From NCBI GenBank assembly GCA_030068145.1, contig JAPJBO010000912.1, positions 27,202 through 91,201 of the forward strand: a stretch of 64,000 nucleotides of DNA, given 5' to 3'. Below the pieces are notes generated by a model. It worked only from the letters and a program-made list of their open reading frames with translations. It was not told the origin of the DNA and searched no databases. The translations under genes and the position numbers were made by a program. Below, piece after piece: positions 19,459 through 29,904 of the stretch (positions are counted from its first letter, which is position 1; each line of letters begins with the position of its first letter). This DNA is from Diplonema papillatum (taxonomy: Eukaryota; Euglenozoa; Diplonemea; Diplonemida; Diplonemidae).

Positions 19459-21710
19459 GTGCGCAAACTTTTGTTCGTTGCAATGTAGTGCGTCGTTTGA
19501 GCTCGATTCAATGTCAAGGCAGCCCTTTGAGGACGGGCGCGGGCTGCATATTGCGAGGCATCGAAACCAGGGCAGCGCCTTTGTAGTGGTGTGCATGCAG
19601 ATTGTCAGGATAGCGTGCGCGGTGCTTGTGAAATCCATGTCTTTGCACAGGTCCCCGTAGATGCCGAAGAACAGAATTGCACCCAGGGCTGTGTGTTTGT
19701 AGCACATGAATGACCGGGCCCTGGCAATGTAATGTCGGGCAGTTTGTATTGGTCGTGCCCAATTTCCTTTTCCCAGGTGAAGCCATGGGTCAGGACAAAC
19801 GAAGGCAAAACCGACCCACCGTCGACCCACTTTCGGAGGCGGTCGACAAGCTGCGCATCGGTCTCCCATCCGCCTGTCACCTGCAGATACGGCCACATGA
19901 GTTTCTGGTCGGCCACGGTGACAGGGGACAACGGTTTCCCTACTGTGCCACGCCTCTCGTTGTCACGTTCCAACGAGAAGAGCACGTACCGCGCCTCGTT
20001 CGGCATGCTACCAGTGGTTTCGAAGCCGACCGCCCTTAACTGGTGACTCAAGGAAGCTTCGTGCGATTTCAGGTTGTGCGAGTTGCCGCAGTCCTTGCTG
20101 CACACGTGGCAGTACTGGCTGTACCTGGCACGGCTGGGTTCGGTTAATACCTGTTTCCTGGTGCTGAGAGGCGGCGGTCGGGCATAGTTCACGTGGATGG
20201 GGTCACTGCGGGAAATCCTGCGAAACGCGATGAAACATGGACATGAAACATGTACACTGAATCTCGTGCAGCTGCAGAAGCTGACTGTCACCTGACGCAT
20301 GTCTAACAAAAAGTAAGCGTCAACCAAGGGCAACGGCGGATTTGAGTCCAGCATTTGGCTGCGCAGTTTACGGTACCGATCAACGTCAGCCTGGGTGGTA
20401 ACCGGCGAGCGACCGGAGCCGCATCTCTTAATGCGATACCCCTGGAGCTCTTGTGTTGCCGGTTCCGATGAGGAGGACACATCAACATTTACAATGTGCA
20501 GCCCACTGCTCGCAAGCATATCCGCCTCATTTTTCCATTCATGGTTTCCCCGGTACGCAATTGCGGGTGGTAGCAACACCTGTCCGCAAGTGTTGAACTC
20601 AGGTCCTCACCACCGGGAGGTGTTTCTTCGCAAATATTTCGAGGAACCCGAGCGGACTGGTGGATGCTGGCAAGTCCTGCTTGGTCCACTTGTGCCAGCA
20701 CTCGACAGAACTGGCGCGGCTGGATCCTGGGGCGCCGCAGCCATAGTACCAGTTACCGCGGTCGCCACCCCAGATGTCATCCATGTACTTCCGCAGCTTT
20801 CGAAGACTATTGGTTGGCCACAGCAGCACCCATTCGTCCATGAGTACTGGACGGCACTTTCGTAGAGTGTGCAGGATGAACTGTCAGCAAGCCGCTCAAG
20901 GTCATCGATAATGCGAGTTTGGGCGGCACCCGGTATTCGCAATTGGGTAAATTGCTTGCGCACTGCTTGCAACATGTGGAAGAGGCACATTAACCACCGG
21001 ATATTACGCCCAAACGAGCAACGCAGTGTTTCTTTTTCTACCCAGCTCTTTTGGTTGTCGCTTTGGAGGTACTGTGGTTGCCAACGTTCGCCGAGGTGGG
21101 CCCTGATGATGCGCCACGCCTCCGTCGAGACCCAGGTGTCAAGCTTGGAGTGGGCCACACATGCTGCCACGGGGTATGTGTCCCCATTTGTGTCACGGAA
21201 TCAAATGGAGGTTGTGGTTGGTCACGAGCTTTTGTGTTCCATCTACGCAAACCAGCTCATGGCTGGCGATGCAGTCCTTGACTTCTTTGCACAGAAAGCA
21301 GAGCAGGTACTTGTCATCGATGCGTTCTAATGGCACAAATTTGTGAAGCTCCCACGGAGAGCTTCTCCGCGCTGTATCGGTCCGTGTCAGGCCATGTCTC
21401 TTTTTGCCGCAACCGTCACGTGTTGTGTTGCCGGCCAGTTCTTCAATTTTTTTCATGATGTCGGGTATCGCGGTGAAACGGCACGCATTCAAAACGTGCA
21501 CTTGTTGACTGTCAACACCGGTGTCCGCGAATCCAGCGTCCACCCAGTGCGGTTTGCAACCCTCTCGCTTTGATACCTGCCACAAACCTGAAGCTGTTTT
21601 AAGAACAGTAAAGGTCCCTGGGCATTGCAATGCCATTTTTAGTTCAACTGTGGACAGACACGTTTCGAGGAAAGTTTTTTTTTTTTCCGAGGCCGACAGA
21701 GTGGCTGGTA

Positions 21711-22005
21711 CCAGGGAAAGCCTGCTGCACGGGAGCCAAGCTTCACGTGTTCGGCGGTACTGCAGAGCCACGGGCCTACGGGTCAAGTGGCTGCCGATTT
21801 CCCAAACTAAAGCATCAAGGCGTGGCGCACCTTGGGGCTTGGCGCTTGCGCTGATCATAAGCTCGTCGAGACGTCAGCCACAGGGCAGAGCGGACGGGGT
21901 TGTGGCACTGTGCTGCCTCCGACTCAAGCCTTGCAAGCTGTGGTTGACCGTCACGTTCCTGGACCCGGAGCGGCCTTTTTCTTTTTCTTCTTCTTCTTCT
22001 TCTTC
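21711..22005 (+). mobile_element. Short retroposon, copy 1, with 26-bp target duplication
   Basis: About 295 bp from CCAGGGAAAGCC to GGAGCGGCCTTTTT, then a CTT-rich tail. The 26 bases at 21685-21710 recur exactly at 22006-22031, a target duplication that splits the MULE reading frame (the peptide ATLSASE appears on both sides). Other copies lie at 27361-27641 and 59950-60242. No protein and no clear tRNA-type promoter boxes seen. The pyrimidine-rich tail is unusual for a SINE. Confidence 0.8.
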
Positions 22006-22310
22006 TTCCGAGGCCGACAGAGTGGCTGGTAGCTGCCGCCCCTTCGCTGCCATCATCTCTTGAATGGCTTTGTCCTGTTCCTCCTTCGTGACAACGAGAC
22101 AGCAAGCAAAGCGCTGCATTGATTTCGCAGATCCGTGTGACATGTTTCTACCGAGAAGGACATTCGCCCGGAGTTTCGCGTCTTCCAACGACAAAAGAGG
22201 CTGTCGTTCACGAACTGTCCGCTGGTGCCGAGGTGTCGTGTCCTGCTCGGGGTTTGCTGGCGGTGCTTGGTCCGCCCTTTCTGTCTGCGTCTGCCGGGGA
22301 AGCTGCTGGT

Positions 22311-22658
22311 TTAGGGGTGCTTGATTCTGTTGGTCCGCCCTTTCTGTCTGCGTCTGTCGGGGAAGTGCTGGTTTGGCTGAGTAGGTGGGGGTGCTTGATT
22401 CTCTTGGTCCGCCCTTTCTGTCTGCTGGGGAAGTTGTTGGTTCAACTGAGTAGGTGGAGGCGCTTGGTTGGCTCGGCCTGCGACCCCTGTCTGCGGAGGT
22501 ACCGGAGCTTGGCCGTGGTCTGGCGGATGTTGGGGCGATGCATGGTTGCCTAGGAGGTCGCTGAAGATGGCGGCCTTGAGCCTATCGAATTCTTGCTCGG
22601 AAACAACGCCGAGCGACAGGAGATGCGAGAGCTTTACAAGCTGGGCGGTGGCTTCCAT
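22311..22658 (-). CDS. SHOCT-like N-terminal segment associated with the MULE
   Basis: 115 aa. It begins MEATAQLVKLSHLLSLGVVS followed by EQEFDRLKAAIF, a two-helix pattern like the short SHOCT module, then a proline/glutamine-rich linker with QAPPPTQ repeats. A second copy of the helix pair (SLLSVGTLSQEEFVN) is encoded just upstream at 22690-22757 but is followed by a stop before this ATG. Probably the 5' coding region of the MULE; an independent gene is possible. Confidence 0.4.
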   Translation of the reverse strand: MEATAQLVKLSHLLSLGVVSEQEFDRLKAAIFSDLLGNHASPQHPPDHGQAPVPPQTGVAGRANQAPPPTQLNQQLPQQTERADQENQAPPPTQPNQHFPDRRRQKGRTNRIKHP

Positions 22659-22760
22659 GTATTACTGTTTTATCTTGTATCAGGCTGTGATTATGATGAG
22701 AGCTATTTGGTTAACGAATTCTTCCTGGGAAAGAGTACCGACTGACAGGAGGCTGTAATC

Positions 22761-23255
22761 TGATGAGTGGTTATGGGTTTGTTGCTAATTGCACACTCAT
22801 CAAAAGATAAAGTACGAAACACCGAATACGCGCATCAACTCCTATTCTTGCAGCAGTTTCCATTTCTAGGTGCATTCCTGCAAATCGCGTGAAAGCACAA
22901 GGAAATAAACGGAGAAGCAAGAGGGTTGAAGTATGGCATAGTAGGGAATCATAACCCCTGAGAGTTCAGCCACGTGGATATAAGAAGAAGGCAGCTCACA
23001 ACTTTCGTTTTCCGCCCTTCGTCGTCTTCAGCCCGGTTCAGTTACGGTACGGTAGTCATGTACTCGTGCGAGCTTCACTGCTGAAGGTTCTGGGTGGTAA
23101 TGCGTTCAATTACAGATACAACAGTGCGTAGGAGTACCCATTTCAGTGTGAAGTGTGAGAAGTGTGAAGTTGCTGGATACTGAAATTGGTTTCTGTTTTT
23201 AAACTCGATTCTCGTGTGTGCAAGTACAGTGTCCCGCCGCGCTCCAGAAAATAAT
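22761..23255. other. Intron 2 interior, no feature
   Basis: AT-balanced DNA with no long ORF, domain or strong repeat seen. Confidence 0.5.
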
Positions 23256-23545
23256 CCACCCCCCGGGTTCCACCCCCCGAAAGTACTTTCCACCCCCCGA
23301 AAGTACTTTCCACCCCCCGAAAGTACTTTCCACCCCCCGAAAGTACTTTCCACCCCCCGAAAAGTACTTTCCACCCCCCGACGAAAAGTTTCCACCCCCC
23401 GATAAATACTTTCCGCCCCCCGACAAAAGGTTTCCACCCCCCGACAAGTACTTTCCACCCCCCGAAAAGTACTTTCCACCCCCCGACAAAAAACTCCACC
23501 CCCCGAAAAGTACTTTCCACCCCCCGACAACAATTTCCACCCCCC
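23256..23545 (+). repeat. Minisatellite 1, about 22-bp unit CCACCCCCCGAAAGTACTTT
   Basis: About 13 units. Perfect near 23270-23350, then variable in the middle of each unit while CCACCCCCCGA stays constant. The perfect units contain the 12-bp palindrome GAAAGTACTTTC. A reverse-oriented copy (CGGGGGGTGGAAAGTACG) closes the region at 23967. The frames are open by composition only. Confidence 0.95.
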
Positions 23546-23955
23546 GACATCGATTTATACCCCCCGATTTATACTCTATACCCCCCGATTTATACTCTAT
23601 ACCCCCCGATTTATACTCTATACCCCCCGATTTATACTCTATACCCCCCGATTTATACTCTATACCCCCCGATTTATACTCTATACCCCCCGATTTATAC
23701 TCTATACCCCCGATTTATACTCTATACCCCCCGATTTATACTCTATACCCCCCGATTTATACTCTATACCCCCCGATTTATACTCTATACCCCCCGATTT
23801 ATACTCTATACCCCCCGATTTATACTCTATACCCCCGATTTATACTCTATACCCCCCGATTTATACTCTATACCCCCCGATTTATACTCTATACCCCCCG
23901 ATTTATACTCTATACCCCCCGATTTATACTCTATACCCCCGGAATTATACTCTTT
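23545..23955 (+). repeat. Minisatellite 2, 20-bp unit ACCCCCCGATTTATACTCTA
   Basis: About 20 units in direct continuation of minisatellite 1, sharing its CCCCCCGA core. A few units lack one C, which shifts the frame of the artefact ORF. It appears to have grown from a mutated unit of the first array. Confidence 0.95.
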
Positions 23956-24452
23956 ACCCCCGTTTTTCGGGGGGTGGAAAGTACGTGTCGGGTACCGGTT
24001 GCTTGTGGGAGATGGCACTCTTCGAGCTTCTTGGGGAAACCCCCCTTAATCAAGGACGGAGGGGGGGAGAGTTAATTAGGGAAAAGGGGGGGCTCTATGG
24101 CAAACCTCCGGTATCCGGTGAAAGCTCGGAGCAGGATTTCTGCCCGATGAAGGACGCATTCCAAAGATTTGTGTCAGATCTTTCCAATGAAGCAACCAGC
24201 GACCACTTTCGACCATTCTCTGGCCTCCCACCCGCGAAGGCATTTAAGTTCCCAGTGCCAAACAGAAAATGATTGAGAGCGGACTAGCAGGTGTTCGAGA
24301 GCAAAATGTTGTGCCGAGATTGGGCAAAAAGTTGAATGCGTTCGAGAATGGACAACGCGCCAAGAACGTGTATTATAGTGGGAAATGACTTCCGCCAGGT
24401 ATGCGACCAAGGCGAACCAAGCTAGACCACTAGAACACCACCCCCCGCGCAG

Positions 24453-24586
24453 GCCGACTCGAATCGCAGCGGGCACGTGACGTACGACGAGTGGGTCCGA
24501 TTCGCTGTCAAGTACCCCACCGTGATCGACGCGCTCTTCTTCAGGTCCCGCGACATCAGCGGCGGCGTCGGCGGCTCCCACGTCGC
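24453..24586 (+). CDS. EF-hand protein, exon 3 (second EF-hand)
   Basis: After the acceptor CGCGCAG, the frame starts ADSNRSGHVTYDEW, a canonical EF-hand loop (D-x-N-x-S-G-x-V-x-x-x-E), then VRFAVKYPTVIDALFFRSRD and a glycine-rich stretch. The GT of GTATGG at 24587 leaves phase 2, matching exon 4. Joins exon 2 in phase 0. The strict loop makes calcium binding likely. Confidence 0.8.
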
Positions 24587-24639
24587 GTATGGAACTTCCC
24601 TGTGGTGGCAGGGGGGGCCCTGTTTCATATCGAGTATTC

Positions 24640-24860
24640 CCAACGGAGCGACTCTAGCAAGGAGTTAACCAACATGGCTCGTTGCGGAAATACGGGAGTC
24701 TTACCCTCTGTGGATACCCCATTCCAGGAGACTCAACTCGACGCCAGTTGTAGTAGCAAGGAGTTAACGTGGCTTAAAGGACCGAAACACGGCGCCGACG
24801 GGACCAGTGCGGCGTTGAGCACAGATCCATATATCCATTCCAAGCACGTTCTTGCAACCC
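24640..24860 (+). repeat. Copy of the GGCTTAAAGGACCGAAAC repeat family (intron 3)
   Basis: Most of the 0.3-kb intron 3 is a member of a dispersed family also found at 34860-35050, 54627-54856 and 60810-60850. Shared blocks are GTGGCTTAAAGGACCGAAAC and CCAAGCACGTTCTTGCAA, usually next to C runs. AGCAAGGAGTTAAC is repeated at 24656 and 24755. Confidence 0.7.
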
Positions 24861-24890
24861 CCCCAACAACGCAATCCCTCCCCGCCACAG

Positions 24891-25131
24891 ATACGCGTAC
24901 AGCATGGACGCTGACCCGTCTTCGGTGCAGCGTGCGAGGGAGACGCAGCTCCGACAGTACTACACGGATACGTGGCAAGGCTCTGCCCAGAGGGACCGTG
25001 CCATGAGCGACTATGAGGCCGCCAAGCGGGACGCCGACGCAGCGCGCATGCAGAAGGAAATGGCGGAGAGCAAGGAGCGCCAAGCTTGGGACCGCCTGTA
25101 CTACAACCCGACGAGCCCGCGGTTCTACTGA
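24891..25131 (+). CDS. EF-hand protein, exon 4 (C-terminal coiled region)
   Basis: Acceptor CCACAG at 24890. Reads YAYSMDADPSSVQRARETQL, then a charged helical stretch (DRAMSDYEAAKRDADAARMQ, KEMAESKERQAWDR) and ends YYNPTSPRFY before TGA at 25129-25131. The helix looks like a coiled coil or partner-binding tail. Phase 2 at the start matches the donor of exon 3. It could also be read as a separate 75-aa ORF from ATG 24904, but the phase match and gene order favour a last exon. Confidence 0.7.
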
Positions 25132-25316
25132 GCCTTCCCGTCGGGGCGATAGCGGGGGAGGCAGTGGGTTGTGTACAGTGCTTGGTTCCGCGACCTTGAC
25201 TTTCTGTTTTTGGTTTTTGAACGGATCTGGCGCTTCCTTTGTTTCGTGCGCACTTCGTTCAACCTGTTTTCTTCGTCTAACGGGAGTGCACGTAGTACGT
25301 TGCCATCGATCGGGGA

Positions 25317-25353
25317 TGTGTCTGCAATTTGTCCTTGACAAATTGCAGACACA
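25317..25353 (+). terminator. 17-bp perfect hairpin in the 3' region of the EF-hand gene
   Basis: Arms 25317-25333 and 25337-25353 are exact reverse complements with a 3-nt CTT loop, about 190 bp after the stop codon. It could act as a 3'-UTR or 3'-end element; the termination role is inference. Confidence 0.45.
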
Positions 25354-25689
25354 AAAACGCGAAAGATCGACCGATTGAGAGCACTTTCTCCACGAAGGGT
25401 AGTGGCGGTCGGTGAAGTGGGCATGTGTCAGGTTGATTCCGGTAGCGACCTTATACGTGTCGTTGTCGGGTTACGGGTTGTATATTTGGTGCACGCTTTC
25501 GTTGTGGGACTGTTTGTGACCGACACCAAGTTGTAAATTGTTATACACTTTAAGTACGGCTAGCCATGTTTGTATCACCAAGAAATTCGCTTTGAATTTA
25601 GTCTTGCTATTCGATGCAGCTGCGCGGTGACCGCATGCTCCTTCGTAGTGGTGGCAAACAAAAACACTCCTCGAAGGAATGTACTTGGT

Positions 25690-25812
25690 AATAGTGCGTT
25701 GCTCAGGGTAGTCGAAGGCCTGACAATCACACTAATGCAACAACTTTACACTTGGTGTCGTATAGTGCGTTGCTCAGGGTAGTCGAAAGCCTGACAATCA
25801 CACCAGTGCATC
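25690..25812 (+). repeat. 50-bp direct duplication
   Basis: ATAGTGCGTTGCTCAGGGTA and about 30 following bases at 25692-25740 recur at 25763-25812 with few differences. Confidence 0.8.
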
Positions 25813-25955
25813 ATAATCATACATCCCTCATGCTACCCGCCTCACAGCCTCAATGGTCAACCGGAGACCCTAAAACACAGAATCTCTAAACCACAATAAA
25901 CGCTAGAAACGGAAACGGAAGCGGGAAACGCCTCTGCGTACTTGTCACCGCAGCC

Positions 25956-26175
25956 ATATCATGCAGGGTCAGAACCTTGTGTCTTTTTGGAAATGGCCAA
26001 AATTTTAGTTCCGGAAAAAAAATGGGTTTTTTGAATTTTAAAATTTTGGAACAAACTCTGCAGTAATTTTTGAGGAAGTTGAGCAATTTTTTTTTTTTCC
26101 AAATTTTTTTTTTGGGGGCCATCGGCTCCGCTGGAGCGTTTTAAAAAGACACAAGGTTCTGACCCTGCATGATAT
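25956..26175. mobile_element. MITE with CATGCAGGGTCAGAACC ends
   Basis: 220 bp with inverted repeats of about 30 bp (ATATCATGCAGGGTCAGAAC, continuing to TTGTGTC and a T run). The interior is A/T-rich with AAAATTTT motifs. It interrupts a dispersed repeat that reads CCATATAGCCCTTTCTTGCT at 57647; here the left half stops at CCATAT and the right half resumes at ATATAGCCC, which locates the insertion in an AT run. Confidence 0.7.
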
Positions 26176-26275
26176 ATAGCCCTTTCTTGCTCTACGAGAA
26201 AACCAACGGTCATACGAAGACCCTAAACCTAAACCCCCGGAGTTTCAAGCGAACGTTCACTCTAAAAAAAGGCCA
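26172..26275 (+). repeat. Dispersed repeat family, AGCCCTTTCTTGCTCTA...AACTTTMACTCTAAAA
   Basis: About 100 bp. Further copies lie at 56797-56895 and 57647-57743; partial copies at 57268-57322, 25853-25905 and 51838-51893. The end block CAAGCGAACTTTAACTCTA is the most conserved and looks like a transposon terminus. Confidence 0.65.
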
Positions 26276-26450
26276 CCCTTCCCCAGGTCTTCCACGAGTG
26301 ACCCCGCTCGTTCTTGGGCCTCTATGCTGTTTTTGGAGCTAGCTTTGGAACCGCCTTTGGAGGTGGCTTTGCGAGCATGTGTATTCCTGTTGGGTATACG
26401 TTTACTCGTGTACCCACTTGGTTGAGTACTGCCCGTGACTACGTATACGT

Positions 26451-26499
26451 GCGTACGCGTACGCGTACGCCAAAGAATGGCGTACGCGTACGCGTACGC
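26451..26499. repeat. Perfect 22-bp-arm hairpin of CGTACG repeats
   Basis: Arms 26451-26472 and 26478-26499 with a 5-nt AAGAA loop, made of alternating CGTACG. Cruciform-prone. Confidence 0.9.
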
Positions 26500-26524
26500 G
26501 AACGAATGGCCGTATGCTGACAGC

Positions 26525-27348
26525 ATTGCTCTAGCCTCCTTCGAAGGAAGCACAAGGCAACTCCTCGAGTATTCCTTTTTGTAGCTGCCCTGCAACTAGG
26601 CAAAACGTATCATAAAGAGGCGTATTGGCGCTTATTTAGAGTTCCCAACCTAAAAGACAGGTGAGAACCAAGCGAGAAAACAATCAACCGGCACTCACGC
26701 AACGCATTGTTGGCAACGTACTGCATGCAACTTATCAAAACAAGTGAGTTCCGCTGGCGCGCACAAACAAACGTTTTCATCCAGCTTCTGAGGCTGGAAT
26801 TCACCGTGCCGGTCTGGAAGGATCATCCTCACGAAACCAACACCAACTCTTAGCCTGGGAATAATAACGGGATGGTCGCTCATGACTATGAATGTTATCG
26901 AGCACTGGTCCCAACCGGAAGAAAGCAGCATCCGCTTTCCAATGCGGTGAATTCTTCCATTCCCGTATGAAGAGGGAACGTGAGTGTCCGTCTTAAGTTT
27001 CGAATCTCAAAGAACATTGCGGCCCGCCGAGCCTCGACAGTACTCTCGTCTCCTGGGTAAGTTTTGCGGTTCCATCGAGGAAATTTGTGTGAATGACCAC
27101 CCTCGTGAGGGGTCCTCTGTGCTGGCCGGGCGTAGAAACTGCCAGCAGGCTGACCTGTGCAGGCACGAGTTTTCCCAGTTCCCGTGAGATGCACGTGGCG
27201 TACAGACACCGCAAGTTGAAAGGCAGGACAACCCTTTTTCATACTCCCAGTTTTTGCAGTAGTCTTCATATGCAACGACACGTCCGGCGAAGAGCAGACC
27301 TCACTGACCACAAACAAACCAACAAAAAAAAAATCCATTATCCTTTCT
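26525..27348. other. Intergenic, repeat fragments only
   Basis: Carries a reverse copy of the ACTCGAGGAGTTGCC-type MITE end (26540-26580, family of 55070-55257), an ATCAACCGGCAC motif at 26690, and short ORFs without recognisable domains. The 168-aa minus-strand frame at 26895-27401 is not protein-like to me. Confidence 0.4.
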
Positions 27349-27360
27349 TCTTGCCGCCTT

Positions 27361-27641
27361 GGGTACCAGGGAAAGCCTGCTACACGGGAGCCAAGCTTCA
27401 CGTGTTCGGCGGTACTGCAGAGCCACGGGCCTACGGGTCAAGTGGCTACCGATTTCCCAAACTAAAGCATCAAGGCGTGGCGCACCTTGGGGCTTGGCGC
27501 TTGCGCTGAACATAAGCTCGTCGAGACGTCAGCCACAGGGCAGAGCGGACGGGGTTGTGGCACTGTGCTGCCTCCGACTCAAGCTTTGCAAGCTGTGGTT
27601 GACCGTCACGTTCCCGAACCAGGAGCGGCCTTTTTCTCTTC
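27361..27641 (+). mobile_element. Short retroposon, copy 2, with 12-bp target duplication
   Basis: Closely matches copy 1 from GGTACCAGGGAAAGCC to GGAGCGGCCTTTTTCTCTTC. TCTTGCCGCCTT flanks it at 27349-27360 and 27642-27653. Confidence 0.8.
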
Positions 27642-27653
27642 TCTTGCCGCCTT

Positions 27654-29569
27654 CCAGAAAGAAATAAGCGACCCGGCAGCTAACAGACTACTAAGACCCG
27701 CACCTACACGCACTGCCTCCAACACTGAATGCATGTGCAACCTAGTCATTGTGTTTACAAAAGAACGCATTCGACGCAGGTCACCCGGAGAACTTAAAAC
27801 ACTCTGAAAAAGGTGGATCCTGTACTCGATCTCGGTGAAGTGCATTCTTACCAAAACGAAGCCCCCGGCGAGGGAACTGCTGGCCTTACGGGATAAGTGC
27901 AACGTTTTGTAACTTATGCCAGCTTTTATTCACGGGCACTACGATAGGTTTATGAACCCTCCACCTTTTCGCTCTTCGTTATCGAAAGATCCGAAAACCG
28001 CCCTCCCTTGACAGCCCCCTCGGCTATGAGGCTACGTGGGGGGCAGTGCTGCCCGAACCGCTTTGCCAGGCTCGGGCAAGCATAATGCCAGCCCCACCGC
28101 CGTTTCGATTGGCTTCCAAGTCAGGGCGCGCGTGGGTATCAGGACCAACCCCTGGATTTTTACTCCGAAGTAGTACCACCCCCTGGACGCTTTGGAGGGC
28201 ATATTAACGGTACACGAAACACAGGTAAATCTGGGTTTAGTGGCGGGCGTAAGCGTTCAACAAAGTTGAAGACAATCCCTAGCCTGTATAAGGGGAGTCG
28301 ATCAACCGGCACACACAGATGAAGCGCTCTGCAGAAGGAATTCGAGGCAGCCGCGTTGTTGCCCAATACATTTGCAAAACCTTATCATCACGTGCATTTC
28401 TTCGTCTTTTACCCTGAATCGTCCACCCCCGCACGTGAAAGGCAGTGTTGTGTTTAAACTGAGGCTTTCCCCAAGTTGTAACAGGGGGTGGGGATGTCTT
28501 TTCTCCGCCGGGGGGTTCGCATCAGTAACGTTCGCGGCCAATTACCCCCATCCGACACTCTCACTTTTTTATTCTAATCATGATAACCAACTACGTATAA
28601 AAGGTGTCACCGCCGGCAGCCGCTGCTTAACGGCAAGTGCATGCTGATCCGTGTGGTCCGTGTACTTAAAAGTTCCCAATGCTTAACGGCTTTATCACGT
28701 GGGCGGCCCTGAGATTACCCCTCAGGTGACACCACTTTATCTTTAGCCATACTTCAACTTTCTTGAACGGGGAAAACACGCAGTCGGAGGTTTTGTTACA
28801 GTAATTCGGCATTTTTTTCGTCGTATAAGACGCTAGTCTTACAAGATTAATATTAGCCGACTAATGATATACTGTGAAACAGGGCCTCTCGCTCCTCACA
28901 CAACCGCTCACGCTCTTGCTTGCGATGGAAATGTGGCAAACACACGAAGATCATTAACAGTCGGTTCGTTTTCTACTTACCCTTTTACGCAGCGGCACTG
29001 AGACTGGAGCTAATTGCAGCACGAGACGCACACCAAGGAGGAGAATACTATTCGGGGTTTGCGACTTTGCGTACTTTGCAGAACATCGCGACCCTGGTGC
29101 TTGCCCGCTCAGTACTCAGCTGGGCCCCTAGATGCCGCTGTCATAGAAGGCTGCAGGACCGCCACTGGTGCAGTCGCGCAGGGGACTACCTGGGACTTCC
29201 CCTCCCGCGTGTCCCAGGTTTTACCCGGTCCGTCATTTACCCGTTTCAGCTTTAGCCCAGTTCAACATTAATCCATTTTCGGTATCCCGCAATCGAACCA
29301 GGTTGTAGTACCTAAGCACATTCACACCTCCTCCGGTAGCTCCCGTTCAGCCGACTTCTGCGGCCTTCGTAAAAGGATTTCTACCCGAGCCAAGGCGGGA
29401 TAATAAAGACAAAAGCATCCCGGAAACCTTGTTGATGGGAACAAACGCGTTTGTCATTGGTTGAAAAGGAGACGGTTGGCTGCGTATCGTGGTGTTACTA
29501 TCGAACAGGTCCTAGCAGTGTGCTGCAGCCTCACTCCACGCACAGTTGTTTCTGATTCGTAGTTAGTTT
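27654..29569. other. Intergenic, no gene recognised
   Basis: Contains about 50 bp (28209-28262, ACACGAAACACAGGTAAATC region) that match, in reverse, the interior of the MITE at 55070-55257, an ATCAACCGGCAC motif at 28302, and a CCGGAGAACTTAAAAC fragment at 27785. Short ORFs look random. Confidence 0.4.
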
Positions 29570-29604
29570 CTAACGGGTCTCTTTTGAGTTTCGTCTAAGG
29601 CCTC

Positions 29605-29710
29605 GTTACGCGGGATCAATAGGGACTGCCGGGGTCGTACGTACTCCTACGTCAGAGGTGAAATTCTTAGATCGTAGGAAGACGAACTTCTGCGAAAATA
29701 GCTTCGTGCG
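29605..29710 (+). pseudogene. Fragment of nuclear 18S rRNA
   Basis: GATCAATAGGGACTGCCGGG, then CAGAGGTGAAATTCTTAGAT and AAGACGAACTTCTGCGAAAA. The second motif is one of the most conserved stretches of eukaryotic SSU rRNA, and all three are in the right order and spacing. Neighbouring SSU landmarks (for example the 530-loop) are absent, so this is an isolated, diverged piece rather than a working gene. Confidence 0.8.
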
Positions 29711-29904
29711 ATCCACTTGCACGCCGAGGTGCCACCTGAAGAAACTGCCCGAAAAAGTCGCCCCTCATTCCTGTATCTCTCCTCTTCTTTCCATCCCCTG
29801 GGTTATTCCTTTCCGCATCCCGTGTCCTCTCGTGGTTTGCTGCGCTCTGCCTATCGTTCTCCTCCAGACTACCAACCCGCGAGCGAACCCGCGAGGGACG
29901 GCAG

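Larger units (their letters stand above)
19605..22760 (-). mobile_element. Decayed Mutator-like (MULE) element remnant
   Basis: Reading on the minus strand: SHOCT-like helices near 22590-22760, a segment with VTKEEQDKAIQEMMAAKG (22100-22190), then LVCVDGTQKLVTNHNLHL (near 21200-21250, first catalytic aspartate), LQSDNQKSWVEKE and MCLFHMLQAVRKQF (near 20980-21060, second aspartate and the CxFH box of MULEs), then a C2H2 finger YCHVCSKDCGNSH with a downstream histidine (near 20060-20110). The coding potential is split over several frames and interrupted by a short retroposon at 21711-22005. Ends not found. It lies within intron 2 of the EF-hand gene on the opposite strand. Confidence 0.65.

Noticed and set aside
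23218-24075. 285-aa ORF and CRISPR-like regular array at 23.3-23.9 kb
   Set aside because: Units vary like a minisatellite, there are no unique spacers between constant repeats and no cas genes; the protein is only PPDLYSI repeats.
24904-25131. Independent 75-aa gene starting at ATG 24904
   Set aside because: Exon 3 donor phase and the acceptor at 24890 agree, and the frame extends upstream of the ATG, so a last exon is more likely.
28820-28890. Possible 18S 5' region (AAGATTAATATTAGCC-like)
   Set aside because: Resembles SSU only in scattered words and the expected landmarks between here and 29605 are missing.
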